A stretch of 64,000 nt of DNA from Methylobacillus rhizosphaerae. GTDB lineage: Bacteria; Pseudomonadota; Gammaproteobacteria; Burkholderiales; Methylophilaceae. The first letter of the stretch is position 1, and the number at the start of each line of letters is the position of its first letter. Both the position numbers and the translations under genes were made by a program. The stretch lies in NCBI RefSeq assembly GCF_900187985.1, contig NZ_FZOA01000002.1:127805-191804 (forward strand), written 5' to 3'. Positions 27,787 through 37,754 of this stretch are shown piece by piece. The notes below the pieces were generated by a model that saw nothing but the letters and a program-made list of their open reading frames with translations, was not told where the DNA came from and did no database searches.

Positions 27787-29193
27787 ATGTCAGCAAAAAC
27801 GCTTTACGACAAATTATTCGATTCTCACGTGGTGCGCGAAGAAAATGGCACTGCGCTGATTTATATCGATCGTCACCTGGTACATGAGGTGACCAGTCCA
27901 CAAGCATTCGAAGGCTTGAAAATCGCTGGCCGCAAATTGTGGCGCATCAGCTCTGTGCTGGCTGTGCCTGATCATAACGTACCAACGACCGACCGTAGTC
28001 AGGGGATTGCCGATCCGATATCACGTCTGCAGGTGGAAACACTGGACCAGAATTGCAGCGATTTTGGCGTGACAGAGTTCAAGATGGGTGATGATCGCCA
28101 GGGTATTGTGCATGTCATGGGGCCTGAGCAGGGTGCAACTCTGCCTGGCATGACCGTGGTCTGTGGTGATTCCCATACCAGCACTCACGGCGCATTTGGT
28201 GCATTGGCGCATGGCATTGGCACTTCCGAAGTCGAGCATGTCATGGCGACTCAATGTCTGGTGCAGAAAAAATCCAAGGCCATGCAAGTGCGGGTGGAAG
28301 GCAAACTCGGACTTGGCGTGACGGCCAAGGATATTGCACTGGCCATTATCGGCCGGATCGGTACGGCTGGTGGTACCGGGTATGCCATCGAATTTGCTGG
28401 CTCCGCAATCCGTGGTTTGAGCATGGAAGGGCGCATGACGCTCTGCAACATGGCGATTGAGGCTGGTGCGCGGGCTGGCATGGTGGCTGTCGACGATACG
28501 ACTATCGATTATGTCAAGGGCCGTCCTTATGCTCCCCGGGCTGATCAGTGGGAAGCCGCCATTGCTTACTGGCGTACCCTGCATAGTGATGAAGGGGCAC
28601 ATTTTGATGCCGTGGTTGAACTCAAGGCCGAGGAAATCGAGCCTCAGGTCACCTGGGGTACCTCACCGGAAATGGTGACTGCCGTCAATGGTCGGGTACC
28701 TGACCCTGCGCAGGAGAATGATCCTACCAAGCGTGGAGGCATAGAGCGTGCCCTGCAGTACATGGGCTTAACAGCCAATACTCCAATTGATCAGATCAAT
28801 ATCGACAAGGTATTCATTGGTTCTTGCACCAATTCCCGGATTGAAGACCTGCGGGCAGCTGCTGCTGTGGCCAAGGGCAAGCATGTGGCCCCGAATGTGA
28901 AGCTGGCCATGGTGGTGCCAGGCTCCGGCCTGGTCAAGGCACAGGCGGAGCAGGAAGGCCTGGACAAGATATTCAAGGAAGCTGGTTTCGAATGGCGCGA
29001 GCCCGGATGTTCAATGTGCCTGGCAATGAATGCTGACAGGTTGGAGCCAGGTGAGCGTTGTGCTTCCACCTCCAATCGTAATTTTGAAGGCCGTCAGGGG
29101 CCAGGCGGGCGTACTCACCTGGTCAGTCCGGAAATGGCAGCAGCAGCAGCGGTAACAGGACATTTTGTTGATGTGCGTCAACTGTTGAATTAA
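27787..29193 (+). CDS. leuC: 3-isopropylmalate dehydratase large subunit
   Basis: A 468-residue aconitase-family subunit (start [11 protein letters not shown] at 27787; the upstream in-frame codons are not conserved). It isomerises 2- to 3-isopropylmalate with LeuD, using a [4Fe-4S] cluster: cysteine ligands lie in FIGSCTNSR near residue 345 and GCSMCLAMN near residue 405. First gene of leuC-entericidin-leuD-leuB. Confidence 0.97.
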   Translation: MSAKTLYDKLFDSHVVREENGTALIYIDRHLVHEVTSPQAFEGLKIAGRKLWRISSVLAVPDHNVPTTDRSQGIADPISRLQVETLDQNCSDFGVTEFKMGDDRQGIVHVMGPEQGATLPGMTVVCGDSHTSTHGAFGALAHGIGTSEVEHVMATQCLVQKKSKAMQVRVEGKLGLGVTAKDIALAIIGRIGTAGGTGYAIEFAGSAIRGLSMEGRMTLCNMAIEAGARAGMVAVDDTTIDYVKGRPYAPRADQWEAAIAYWRTLHSDEGAHFDAVVELKAEEIEPQVTWGTSPEMVTAVNGRVPDPAQENDPTKRGGIERALQYMGLTANTPIDQINIDKVFIGSCTNSRIEDLRAAAAVAKGKHVAPNVKLAMVVPGSGLVKAQAEQEGLDKIFKEAGFEWREPGCSMCLAMNADRLEPGERCASTSNRNFEGRQGPGGRTHLVSPEMAAAAAVTGHFVDVRQLLN

Positions 29194-29204
29194 AGGAACA
29201 GGAT

Positions 29205-29333
29205 ATGACGCGAATCACGATGTTGTTATTGTTTGCGCTGAGTGCAATGACGCTCGCTGCCTGCAACACCATTCATGGTGTAGGCAAGGATATAGAGCAG
29301 GCTGGCGAGGCCATTCAGAAATCAACCCAATAA
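29205..29333 (+). CDS. Entericidin-like small lipoprotein
   Basis: A 42-residue lipoprotein too short for usual gene finding: hydrophobic signal ending in the lipobox LAAC (Cys20), then [20 protein letters not shown], the entericidin A/B signature. Ribosome site AAAGGAAC lies 8 nt before the ATG. It sits 11 bp after leuC and 10 bp before leuD, inside the operon. Enterobacterial entericidins form a toxin/antidote-like pair; here only one is present and the role is unknown. Confidence 0.85.
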   Translation: MTRITMLLLFALSAMTLAACNTIHGVGKDIEQAGEAIQKSTQ

Positions 29334-29343
29334 TGGAATAGTC

Positions 29344-29982
29344 ATGGAAGCATTTACCCAATTGAACGGTTTGGCAGTGCCATTGGATAGAGCCAATGTC
29401 GATACTGATGCCATTATCCCCAAGCAGTTCCTGAAATCCATCAAGCGTGCGGGTTTTGGCCCCAATGCCTTTGATGAGTGGCGTTATCTCGATCATGGCG
29501 AGCCTGGCATGGACAATAGCCAGCGTCCGCTGAACCCGGATTTCCCTCTCAATCAGCCGCGCTATCAAGGGGCCAGCGTGCTGTTGGCGCGTGAGAATTT
29601 CGGTTGTGGCTCCAGCCGTGAGCATGCGCCGTGGGCGTTGCTGGATTATGGCTTTCGCGCCATTATTGCGCCAAGTTTTGCAGATATTTTCTTCAATAAC
29701 TGTTTCAAGAATGGCATTCTGCCCATCATTCTGTCCGCAGAAAATGTGGATACGCTGTTTCGTGAAGTGGAAGCGACCGAAGGTTACAAACTGTTGGTCG
29801 ACCTGACTTCACAGACGATTACGACGCCACAAGGTGCTGTCTATGCCTTTGAGGTGGATGCTTTCCGCAAGCACTGTTTGCTGAACGGCCTGGATGATAT
29901 CGGGCTGACCTTGCAGCATGTCAACGAGATTAAGGCATTTGAGGCCAACCGCAAGGCCAGCCAGCCCTGGTTGTTCAATTAA
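29344..29982 (+). CDS. leuD: 3-isopropylmalate dehydratase small subunit
   Basis: A 212-residue swivelling subunit of isopropylmalate isomerase, normal length. Recognisable motifs: [15 protein letters not shown] near residues 20-34, [13 protein letters not shown] near 86-98 and [17 protein letters not shown]. Fits the operon with leuC and leuB. Confidence 0.97.
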   Translation: MEAFTQLNGLAVPLDRANVDTDAIIPKQFLKSIKRAGFGPNAFDEWRYLDHGEPGMDNSQRPLNPDFPLNQPRYQGASVLLARENFGCGSSREHAPWALLDYGFRAIIAPSFADIFFNNCFKNGILPIILSAENVDTLFREVEATEGYKLLVDLTSQTITTPQGAVYAFEVDAFRKHCLLNGLDDIGLTLQHVNEIKAFEANRKASQPWLFN

Positions 29983-30062
29983 GTAATATCGGGGCCGCTG
30001 CGCTTGAGCAGTTTCAGGGTAGTGGCCTGCATCAATATTTAGATAATGATTTGGGAATGTGT

Positions 30063-31118
30063 ATGAAGATTGCAGTTTTGCCGGGTGATGGTATTGGTCC
30101 TGAAATTGTGGCGCAAGCCGTCAAGGTGCTGAAAGCGCTTGATCTTGATCTTGAGTTGAACGAAGCGCCAATTGGTGGTGCTGGCTATGAAGCCGCTGGC
30201 GATCCTCTGCCTGCTGAAACCCTCAAGCTTGCCAAGGAAGCTGATGCCGTATTGCTGGGTGCAGTGGGGGACTGGAAATATGACAGTCTGCCGCGTGACC
30301 AGCGTCCGGAGCGCGGTCTGTTGCGTATCCGCAAAGAACTGAACCTGTTTGCCAACCTGCGTCCGGCACTGCTGTATCCCGAGCTTGCCTCGGCATCCAC
30401 TCTGAAACCGGAAGTTGTTGCCGGGCTGGATATCATGATTGTGCGCGAGTTGACCGGGGATATCTATTTCGGTCAGCCGCGTGGTATTTCCACGCTGGAA
30501 AATGGTGAGCGTGAAGGCATCAATACCATGCGCTACAACGAATCTGAAATCCGTCGTATTGCGCATGTGGCATTCAGCATTGCCATGAAGCGTAACAAGA
30601 AAGTCTGTTCCGTGGACAAGGCCAACGTGCTGGAAACCACTGAACTCTGGCGCCAGGTCATGATCGAAGTTGCCAAGGAGTATCCTGAAGTCGAGCTTAG
30701 CCATATGTATGTGGACAATGCAGCCATGCAGCTGATTCGCGCGCCCAAGCAGTTTGACGTCATGGTGACCGGTAATATTTTTGGTGACATTCTCTCGGAC
30801 GAGGCTTCCATGCTGACTGGCTCCATCGGTATGTTGCCCTCGGCTTCGCTGGACCAGAACAACAAGGGTATGTATGAGCCCAGCCATGGTTCCGCTCCTG
30901 ATATCGCCGGCAAGGATATTGCCAACCCATTGGCAACTATTCTCTCCGCTGCCATGCTACTGCGTTACACCTTCAATGATGAGGCCAATGCCAGCCGTGT
31001 GGAAAACGCCGTGAAAAAGGCCTTGGAACAAGGCTATCGCACTGCCGATATCTGGACCGAAGGCACGAACAAGGTCAAGTGCAGTGAAATGGGTGATGCG
31101 GTTGTAGCAGCGCTATAA
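30063..31118 (+). CDS. leuB: 3-isopropylmalate dehydrogenase
   Basis: About 351 residues, NAD-dependent oxidative decarboxylase giving 2-ketoisocaproate. GDGIGPEIV is at 8-16, substrate arginines lie in [10 protein letters not shown] and [11 protein letters not shown], and the Mg-binding Asp pair in [10 protein letters not shown] near 241. ATG 30063 is the conserved start; TTG 30051 and ATG 30057 in frame would add MGMC. Followed 53 bp later by asd. Confidence 0.97.
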   Translation: MKIAVLPGDGIGPEIVAQAVKVLKALDLDLELNEAPIGGAGYEAAGDPLPAETLKLAKEADAVLLGAVGDWKYDSLPRDQRPERGLLRIRKELNLFANLRPALLYPELASASTLKPEVVAGLDIMIVRELTGDIYFGQPRGISTLENGEREGINTMRYNESEIRRIAHVAFSIAMKRNKKVCSVDKANVLETTELWRQVMIEVAKEYPEVELSHMYVDNAAMQLIRAPKQFDVMVTGNIFGDILSDEASMLTGSIGMLPSASLDQNNKGMYEPSHGSAPDIAGKDIANPLATILSAAMLLRYTFNDEANASRVENAVKKALEQGYRTADIWTEGTNKVKCSEMGDAVVAAL

Positions 31119-31171
31119 TCAAGGTTTCAGGTAAATCATAGGCTCGTAGAGAGCTGTCTAATCAGGAAGAT

Positions 31172-32287
31172 ATGATGTTAAACGTGGGTTTTGTCGGCTG
31201 GCGTGGCATGGTGGGTTCCGTGCTCATGCAGCGCATGATTGCAGAGGATGATTTCAATGATATCGAGCCGATATTCTTTACCACTTCGCAAGCTGGCGGT
31301 ACTGGGCCTGCAATTGGTCGTGATACTCCTCCGCTCAAGGATGCCAGGAATCTTGCTGAACTCATGGCCATGGATATCATCGTTTCCTGCCAGGGCGGGG
31401 ATTACACCAGCGACATATTCCCCAAGTTGCGTGCTGAAGGTTGGGAAGGTCATTGGATTGATGCAGCTTCCACATTGCGTATGGAACAAGATGCCGTCAT
31501 TGTGCTCGATCCGGTGAATCTGGGCGTGATCAGGAAAGCATTGTCTGCTGGTGGTCGTAACTGGATAGGCGGTAACTGTACCGTGTCCTTGATGTTAATG
31601 GCCTTGAATGGCCTGTTCAAGGCTGATCTGGTTGAGTGGGCGACTTCCATGACTTATCAGGCAGCATCCGGCGCCGGCGCACAGAATATGCGCGAGCTCA
31701 TCAAGCAGATGGGTGTGGTGCATGCTGGCGTGGCTACAGAGTTGCAGGATCCGGCATCAGCAATCCTGGATATTGACCGCAAAGTGGCAGACACTTTGCG
31801 CAGCGCGGAATATCCTGTTGATAATTTTGGCGTGCCGCTGGCAGGCAGCCTGATTCCATGGATAGACAAGGATCTGGGCAACGGCCAGAGCAAGGAAGAG
31901 TGGAAAGGGCGGGCGGAAACCAACAAGATACTGGGGCGTGAGTCTAACCCAGTACCTATTGATGGTTTGTGTGTGCGCATCGGTGCCATGCGCTGTCACT
32001 CCCAGGCGTTGACCATTAAGCTCAAGAAAAATGTCCCCCTGGATGAAATCAACAGTATGCTGGCAGAAGCCAATGAGTGGTCTATAGTGGTGCCGAACGA
32101 GCGTGCTGCTACCATCCGCGATCTGAGCCCTGCAGCTGTGACTGGTACTTTACAGACTCCGGTAGGCCGTTTGCGCAAAATGAGCATGGGTGATGATTAT
32201 CTTTCTGCGTTCACTGTCGGTGATCAGTTATTGTGGGGGGCGGCAGAACCCTTGCGTCGGATGCTGCGTATTCTGATAGAGGAATAG
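31172..32287 (+). CDS. asd: Aspartate-semialdehyde dehydrogenase
   Basis: A 371-residue Gram-negative-type Asd (NADP-dependent), which reduces aspartyl phosphate for lysine, threonine and methionine. N-terminal [12 protein letters not shown] nucleotide fold, catalytic Cys136 in GGNCTVSLM, and the [13 protein letters not shown]-like segment near 268 that carries the base. AGGAAG is the ribosome site; the adjacent second ATG 31175 is equally possible. Confidence 0.96.
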   Translation: MMLNVGFVGWRGMVGSVLMQRMIAEDDFNDIEPIFFTTSQAGGTGPAIGRDTPPLKDARNLAELMAMDIIVSCQGGDYTSDIFPKLRAEGWEGHWIDAASTLRMEQDAVIVLDPVNLGVIRKALSAGGRNWIGGNCTVSLMLMALNGLFKADLVEWATSMTYQAASGAGAQNMRELIKQMGVVHAGVATELQDPASAILDIDRKVADTLRSAEYPVDNFGVPLAGSLIPWIDKDLGNGQSKEEWKGRAETNKILGRESNPVPIDGLCVRIGAMRCHSQALTIKLKKNVPLDEINSMLAEANEWSIVVPNERAATIRDLSPAAVTGTLQTPVGRLRKMSMGDDYLSAFTVGDQLLWGAAEPLRRMLRILIEE

Positions 32288-32415
32288 TGCGGGCAGGAGG
32301 CAGGTGCTAGACGCCCCTGCACCCCTGCTAAATTGACCGCTTCTCTAGTCCTGTCCTAGATGGTGCAGGGGAGGGATCAACTTGTAACCATATCTGATTG
32401 ATGTTAATTTAAAGA

Positions 32416-34557
32416 ATGCAATTAAAGGCGATCAAGGGTGGAGTAGTGCATAAATCCAGACTCAAGGAAGTCACGCTGGCAGTTCTGCTGGCATTGGTGC
32501 CAGTAGCTTCGGATGCCACAGGTTTGGGGCGATTGACAGTATTGTCCGGCCTGGGAGAAAAATTCTCTGCAGAGGTCGAGCTGTTGTCTACGACGCCGGG
32601 TGAGCTGAGCTCACTGCAGGCAGGTATTGCTTCGCAAGAGACCTATCAGACACAGGGGATGGCGAGGTCTGCATCCCTGGACGCAATCAGGCTCAACAGT
32701 GCCCAACGTCAAGATGGGACACCCATTCTCACACTCAGTTCTACGCAGGCCGTCAACGATTCATTCCTGAATTTGCTGATCCAGATGAATGGTGCATCGG
32801 GCAAGATACTGCGTGAGTATACGGTGCTGCTCGATCCTCCAGGATCGAAGGAGCAGCTGCATGTGTATACAGGAGTGCAGTTGCCGCTCAACGCCGCTAC
32901 CATGGTTGCACCATCTGCAGGTGATGGTAATGGCGCAATGCCGCGCCAGTTGTCCAGCGCCCGCGCACCTTCCGCATCAGCTCAAGATGGTGAGGGAGCA
33001 ACATATACGACATCGCCGGGCGATACGCTCACAGCGATTGCCCGTCAGCACCTGATCCAGGGTATCAGCCTTGACCAGATGCTGGTCAGCCTGTATCACG
33101 CCAATGAGCAGGCTTTTATCAACAAAAACATGAATCTCCTGAAGGTTGGTGAGATTCTGCGTGTACCAGGTGCGAATGAAGCGCAGCAAGTGACTGCAAG
33201 CGAAGCCTCACAGGAGATTCGTGTGCAGACTGCGGACTGGAATGCCTATCGTGGGCAACTGGCTGAGCTGGTAGCAGACTCTGTGCCTTCCACTGAGGGA
33301 GGGGTGCAGCAATCAGCATCAGGGCACATTTCCTCAGCAGCTACTGATCAGTCGGAGCAGCCTGAGAGCGGGCCCAGGGATATCGTCAAGCTTTCGGGCA
33401 ACAATGCTGAAAATGACTCCGCACAGGCACAGCTGAATGCGATGCAGGAAGAGCTGACTGCCAAGGACAAAAGCCTGAACGAGGCAACTGAGCGCACTGC
33501 CATGCTGGAAAAGCAGATTGCCGATATGCAGCAGTTGCTGGCAATCAAGAATGAGGCATTGGCAAACTTGCAGAATGCTGAAAAAGCTACTGTATCACCT
33601 GAACTTGGCGTTAAGGACGAAACCCAGCCAGAGAATATTGATGTGCAGGACACGGAGGAACCAGCTGCAGTGGATAATGCAGTAGCGCAACCCTTGTCCC
33701 AGCAGCTGCAGCAGAAAGTGCAACAGCTTGCTGCCAAATCCTCTGAGTTGGTGCATGAAGTTGTTGGAAGGAAATCACTGCTGTGGGCATTGATTGCTGC
33801 ATTGGTTATTTTCCTGCTGGGTGGTTGGTGGTATGCGCGTGGCCAACGCAAACGCGAGGTAGACAGTTTTGAACGCAGCATCTGGACGGCACGAGAGGAC
33901 CAGGTCACCCCATTGCCTGATGAACGTGTAGGCACTGTTTCCAAGACACATGCCTCGACAGACAGTGTGGCGCCTGCGGACAAGACATCTGACGTGCTGT
34001 CGGCTGCGGCGGGCGTGACGGCGGCAGGTGCAGTCATGGCTGGGGATAATGTCGAGTTTTCCGACAATACGGATGCCCGTGATGAAAAAGAGCTGGATCT
34101 TCCGGAACCCCCATCTGCCAGCAGCCTGCAGATTGATATCGCTGAACTTGGCGCAGCAACAGTGGATTCCGAAGCTGCAGAGCTTGCGGGTTCCGGCCAT
34201 TTAGATTTGCGCAATATCGATCTGGGGGAAGTGCGTCCGCTATCTGCCATAGATGAAACAGCAGATATGACCCTACCTGAATATGACCTTGATATTGAAC
34301 ATGAAAAACCTGCTGCCCCTGATATCAATCTGTCTGGTATCAGCCTGAATGTGGCTGGCGGACAGGAATCTGCGGCAGCAGCAGATAGTAATCTCGTGAG
34401 AGAGTCTGCAGCGGTGGATACTAAACTGGATCTTGTCACTGCTTATATGGATATGGGCGATAACGACGGTGCGCGTGAATTACTGGAGCAGGTGATCAAT
34501 GAAGGTGGCACGCGCCAGAAACAGAAGGCGCAGGCAATACTGGATAAATTGAGCTGA
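32416..34557 (+). CDS. fimV: FimV/HubP-like peptidoglycan-binding polar protein
   Basis: A 713-residue protein of the FimV family, which organises type IV pili and cell poles in relatives. Order: basic N-terminus with hydrophobic segment (about 20-38), FimV N-terminal domain (GLGRLTVLSGLGEKFSAEVE), a LysM peptidoglycan-binding module at about 196-252 (TTSPGDTLTAIARQH to GEILRVPG), a long Ser/Glu/Lys-rich and coiled-coil stretch (about 335-400), one transmembrane helix at about 453-472, an acidic cytoplasmic region and a C-terminal FimV TPR-like unit (LDLVTAYMDMGDNDGARELL). Shorter than the Pseudomonas protein (about 919). Located after asd as in many beta- and gammaproteobacteria. Confidence 0.92.
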   Translation: MQLKAIKGGVVHKSRLKEVTLAVLLALVPVASDATGLGRLTVLSGLGEKFSAEVELLSTTPGELSSLQAGIASQETYQTQGMARSASLDAIRLNSAQRQDGTPILTLSSTQAVNDSFLNLLIQMNGASGKILREYTVLLDPPGSKEQLHVYTGVQLPLNAATMVAPSAGDGNGAMPRQLSSARAPSASAQDGEGATYTTSPGDTLTAIARQHLIQGISLDQMLVSLYHANEQAFINKNMNLLKVGEILRVPGANEAQQVTASEASQEIRVQTADWNAYRGQLAELVADSVPSTEGGVQQSASGHISSAATDQSEQPESGPRDIVKLSGNNAENDSAQAQLNAMQEELTAKDKSLNEATERTAMLEKQIADMQQLLAIKNEALANLQNAEKATVSPELGVKDETQPENIDVQDTEEPAAVDNAVAQPLSQQLQQKVQQLAAKSSELVHEVVGRKSLLWALIAALVIFLLGGWWYARGQRKREVDSFERSIWTAREDQVTPLPDERVGTVSKTHASTDSVAPADKTSDVLSAAAGVTAAGAVMAGDNVEFSDNTDARDEKELDLPEPPSASSLQIDIAELGAATVDSEAAELAGSGHLDLRNIDLGEVRPLSAIDETADMTLPEYDLDIEHEKPAAPDINLSGISLNVAGGQESAAAADSNLVRESAAVDTKLDLVTAYMDMGDNDGARELLEQVINEGGTRQKQKAQAILDKLS

Positions 34558-34574
34558 TCACTGCATGACAAGGA

Positions 34575-34598
34575 AGCCGGGCAATGCCCGGCTTTTTT
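34575..34598 (+). terminator. Rho-independent terminator of the leu-asd-fimV unit
   Basis: Stem AGCCGGGC/GCCCGGCT (34575-34582 and 34586-34593) followed by TTTTTT. Placed right after fimV. Confidence 0.92.
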
Positions 34599-34614
34599 AT
34601 GGGTTTGTGTTGGT

Positions 34615-34647
34615 AAGCGTTGATCGTGAAGATCAGCGCTTTTTTTA
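34615..34647 (+). terminator. Second tandem terminator
   Basis: Stem AAGCGTTGATC/GATCAGCGCTT (34615-34625 and 34631-34641, one G-T pair) followed by a T-tract, 17 bp after the first terminator. Confidence 0.75.
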
Positions 34648-34686
34648 TTTCATGCTCTTGCACTTGCTCTGGCCAGCATTGCCTCC

Positions 34687-34707
34687 AGATCAGCAGAAGA
34701 TCAGCAG
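34687..34707 (+). repeat. Direct repeat AGATCAGCAG x2, possible activator site
   Basis: Two copies (34687-34696 and 34698-34707) with an 11-bp period, one helical turn, about 75-90 bp upstream of the sigma-54-like promoter. This is the position of enhancer-binding sites for sigma-54 activators. Confidence 0.4.
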
Positions 34708-34778
34708 TTGTGGTGTGATTCTGCAGTTTCTTGAATAGGGTGTAGTTATTAAGTGTTTGAATTTTATGTATAAATAAT

Positions 34779-34794
34779 TGGCATGATTTTGGCA
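34779..34794 (+). promoter_or_regulatory. Sigma-54-like -24/-12 promoter
   Basis: TGGCATGATTTTGGCA fits the consensus TGGCACGNNNNTTGCA except at the sixth and thirteenth bases, with GG (-24) and GC (-12) at the correct spacing. Predicted start near 34805, 24 bp before the monooxygenase ATG. Confidence 0.55.
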
Positions 34795-34828
34795 TATAGG
34801 CTGGGATAGTAATGAAAAGGATATCAAG

Positions 34829-36085
34829 ATGACTCGTTTACATGACCTGCCACATGCGGCCTACAGTGTTGACTACCAGACTCTGGCCAATAAATATCGT
34901 CCGGTTTTTGACAAAATTGCAGAAGGAGCATTGAGCCGGGAAAAAAACCGGATTCTGCCTTTTGAGCAAATCCAGTGGTTGAAGGAAGCAGGTTTTAGTG
35001 CTGTGCGTATTCCGGTTGAACATGGCGGGGATGGTGCATCAATTCCGCAACTTTTCCAGTTGCTGATTGAACTGTCCAGGGCAGACTCCAATATTACCCA
35101 AGCCCTGCGAGGACATTTCGCTTTTGTAGAGGACAGGTTGAATGCACAACGTGATGCTGACCAGGGTCATTGGTTTCAGCGATTTGTTGCCGGTGAGATT
35201 GTTGGCAATGCCTGGACGGAAATCGGCCAGGTCAAGATTGGTGACGTGATTACCAAGCTCAGCCAGCAGGATGGTCAATGGCGGGTGAATGGCAAGAAGT
35301 ATTACACTACGGGCAGTATTTTTGCTGATTGGTTTGATTTGTTTGCCCAGGTCGAGGAAACCGGTGAATTGGTGATCGCTGCTACGCGTACCCGGCAGAC
35401 GGGCGTGGATATTGCCGATGACTGGGATGGTTTCGGCCAACGTACTACAGGCAGTGGCACGGCGACGCTGGTCAATGCGCAAGTCGAGGCGGAAAATATC
35501 ATTCCATTTGATACACGTTTCAAATACCAGACTGCATTTTATCAACTGGTGTTACTGGCCGTATTGACCGGCACTGCGCAGGCTGCCGTTTCCGAGTTTA
35601 GTCAGCAGGTGCGTCAGCGTACCCGGGTTTTCAGCCATGGCAATGGCGACCGTGTTGACCAGGATGTGCAGGTATTGCAGGTGATAGGTAAGGCTTCGGC
35701 ACAGGCCTATGCAGCCGAGGCGGTCACTTTGCAGGCAGCTCATGCTGCACAGCAGGCCTACCAGTTACATTTTGACCGCGATGAGGATGCAGAGAAGCAG
35801 GCTAACATCCTGGCTGAAATTGAATCGGCACAAGGGCAGGTCGTGGTGGCAGACCTGGTATTGCAATTGACCAGCAACTTGTTCAATGCCCTAAGCGCAT
35901 CTGCCACCAGTGAAGAAAAGCGCCTGGATCGTTTCTGGCGTAATGCCCGCACTGCAGCATCACATAATCCACTGATCTATAAAGAAAAGAGTATTGGTGA
36001 TTGGGAGGTGAATGGCAAAGAGCCAATTTATGTTTGGCAAATTGGCGGCGGCAGCAAGGAAGCAGGCGGAAAAACATCGCCATGA
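34829..36085 (+). CDS. SfnB/DszC-like flavin monooxygenase (acyl-CoA dehydrogenase fold)
   Basis: A 418-residue protein of the acyl-CoA dehydrogenase superfamily, in the branch of SfnB and DszC. These enzymes use reduced flavin for oxygenation, typically of sulfur compounds. Seen: FAFVEDRL after helix one, KYYTTGSIFADWFDLF near residues 155-170, DDWDGFGQRTTGSGTA near 193-208 and the family's C-terminal FWRNARTAASHNP, which corresponds to DszC's WRNART segment. It lacks acyl-CoA-type catalytic Glu as far as I can see. No flavin reductase is adjacent, so reduced flavin comes from elsewhere. The gene interrupts the conserved fimV-truA order, carries its own sigma-54-like promoter and is fenced by terminators. 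Substrate not assignable; dimethyl sulfone- or sulfonate-type chemistry is an inference. Confidence 0.82.
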   Translation: MTRLHDLPHAAYSVDYQTLANKYRPVFDKIAEGALSREKNRILPFEQIQWLKEAGFSAVRIPVEHGGDGASIPQLFQLLIELSRADSNITQALRGHFAFVEDRLNAQRDADQGHWFQRFVAGEIVGNAWTEIGQVKIGDVITKLSQQDGQWRVNGKKYYTTGSIFADWFDLFAQVEETGELVIAATRTRQTGVDIADDWDGFGQRTTGSGTATLVNAQVEAENIIPFDTRFKYQTAFYQLVLLAVLTGTAQAAVSEFSQQVRQRTRVFSHGNGDRVDQDVQVLQVIGKASAQAYAAEAVTLQAAHAAQQAYQLHFDRDEDAEKQANILAEIESAQGQVVVADLVLQLTSNLFNALSASATSEEKRLDRFWRNARTAASHNPLIYKEKSIGDWEVNGKEPIYVWQIGGGSKEAGGKTSP

Positions 36086-36151
36086 CAATGTTGGGTCTGT
36101 ATTAGGCAGTGGTATTTTGCACGAGCTCGGGAACCAGAAAGTGATCTGTCT

Positions 36152-36185
36152 CCCGGGCTTGATTCATTCTGTGCCCGGGTTTTCT
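36152..36185 (+). terminator. Rho-independent terminator of the monooxygenase gene
   Basis: Stem CCCGGGC/GCCCGGG (36152-36158 and 36173-36179) with a 14-nt loop, then TTTT. It closes the inserted unit before truA. Confidence 0.75.
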
Positions 36186-36260
36186 GTACAGAGGCAGCAT
36201 GTTGGCAGGCAAGCAGGGGTAAAATAGCGCAATTCATAATAATTGCGCGTGGCTGACGAC

Positions 36261-37046
36261 ATGAGAGTGGCATTGGGCCTTGAGTATGATGGTGCCGGAT
36301 TCTGTGGCTGGCAGAGCCAGCCCAACGGATTGGCGGTGCAGGATACCCTGGAAAGGGCATTGGCAGACATGGCAGGGCATCCTGTGCGGGTTGCGGCAGC
36401 AGGCCGCACAGATACTGGTGTGCATGCCTTATGCCAGGTTGTGCATTTTGACACGACAACAGCTCGGCCACAGAGTGCATGGGTACGTGGCGTGAATACA
36501 AAGCTGCCTAGCACTGTGCGGGTGTTGTGGGCGCAGGAGGTGGATGAGCGTTTTCATGCCCGATTTGATGCATTTCAGCGCAGCTATCAATACTGGCTTG
36601 TCAATCAGCCGGTGGCTTCTGCCGTGATGGCCGGCAAGGTAGGCTGGTTCCATCAGCCACTTGACCTGGACAGCATGCAGGAGGCGATTGATTATCTACG
36701 CGGGCAGCATGATTTCAGCGCATTCCGTGCTGCCGAGTGCCAGGCAAGAACACCGGTCAAGACCATGCATCGTGCCACAGTGCGTGCCATCGGCAGCAGT
36801 TTTGTCTTTGAATTCTGTGCCAATGCCTTTCTTCACCACCAGGTGCGTAATATGGTGGGGGCATTGGTGTATATCGGTAAAGGGAAATATCCTCCACAGT
36901 TCATGCCGGAGCTGTTGGCGCAGCGCGACCGCACGCTTTCACCTCCTACTTTTGCGCCGGATGGCCTGTATCTTGCCGGAGTTAGCTATGATGCCCACTG
37001 GGGGCTGCCGGATACAGAACGTGCATTGCAATTTGGTATTGGCTGA
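36261..37046 (+). CDS. truA: tRNA pseudouridine(38-40) synthase
   Basis: A 261-residue TruA that pseudouridylates the anticodon arm of many tRNAs. Catalytic Asp51 is in AGRTDTGVHA; the LEYDGAGFCGWQ start, RSYQYWL and FLHHQVRNMVGALV segments are typical. ATG 36261 is the family-like start; the frame is open back to TTG 36243. First gene of the truA-trpF-trpB-trpA block. Confidence 0.95.
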   Translation: MRVALGLEYDGAGFCGWQSQPNGLAVQDTLERALADMAGHPVRVAAAGRTDTGVHALCQVVHFDTTTARPQSAWVRGVNTKLPSTVRVLWAQEVDERFHARFDAFQRSYQYWLVNQPVASAVMAGKVGWFHQPLDLDSMQEAIDYLRGQHDFSAFRAAECQARTPVKTMHRATVRAIGSSFVFEFCANAFLHHQVRNMVGALVYIGKGKYPPQFMPELLAQRDRTLSPPTFAPDGLYLAGVSYDAHWGLPDTERALQFGIG

Positions 37047-37130
37047 CGTGTATTCCGCTTCAGGATTTTTATGACAGGGGGCCGGCTTTGAGGTACCCTA
37101 GCGCCTTTCAATCATGGACTGATAAAAAGC

Positions 37131-37754
37131 GTGAGAACGCGTGTCAAAATCTGTGGTATCACCCGCGAAGAGGATGCTCAAGCAGCAGTGCGATATGGCT
37201 CTGATGCTATCGGACTGGTATTTTATCCATCCAGCCCGCGTTATGTTGCAGCAGCTCCGGCAGCCAGGATTGCGGCGGCATTGCCGCCATTCGTGAGTAG
37301 TGTCGGCTTGTTTGTTGATGCGACTCCTGGCGAAGTCGAGGCGATATTGGCACAGGTCCATCTGGATATATTGCAGTTTCATGGAAGCGAAACTGCCGAA
37401 GAGTGCAGGCGCTATGGTATGCCATATATGAAGGCAGTACGCGTCCGGCACGACACAAATTTGCTACAATACGCAGCTCAGTATCATGATGCCCGGGCAT
37501 TATTGCTGGATGCCTATCTGCCGGGGATGGCAGGGGGCACCGGCATCGTGTTTGACTGGGGACTGATCCCGGAGCAATTTCCCCTGCCCATCGTGCTGGC
37601 GGGAGGATTGAACCCCGATAATGTGGCCGATGCCATCCGCCAGGTGCATCCATATGCAGTGGATGTCAGTGGAGGTGTCGAGCAGGCCAAAGGAATCAAG
37701 GATGCGGCCAAGGTGGCCGCATTCATGCAAGGAGTACAGAATGCAGCTTTATGA
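37131..37754 (+). CDS. trpF: Phosphoribosylanthranilate isomerase
   Basis: A 207-residue (beta-alpha)8 enzyme of tryptophan synthesis. The catalytic Cys is in VKICGITR near residue 8, [12 protein letters not shown] follows, and the catalytic Asp lies in LLLDAYLPG near 124-129. The start is GTG. Its last 14 nt overlap trpB, so expression is translationally coupled. Confidence 0.96.
   Translation: MRTRVKICGITREEDAQAAVRYGSDAIGLVFYPSSPRYVAAAPAARIAAALPPFVSSVGLFVDATPGEVEAILAQVHLDILQFHGSETAEECRRYGMPYMKAVRVRHDTNLLQYAAQYHDARALLLDAYLPGMAGGTGIVFDWGLIPEQFPLPIVLAGGLNPDNVADAIRQVHPYAVDVSGGVEQAKGIKDAAKVAAFMQGVQNAAL

Larger units (their letters stand above)
34558..34828. other. Intergenic region between fimV and the flavin monooxygenase
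   Basis: 271 bp containing two tandem terminators, a 10-bp direct repeat and a sigma-54-like promoter, all listed separately. No coding signal. Confidence 0.75.

Noticed and set aside
33348-34439. 363-codon minus-strand frame opposite fimV
   Set aside because: Serine-rich artefact of the repetitive fimV codons.
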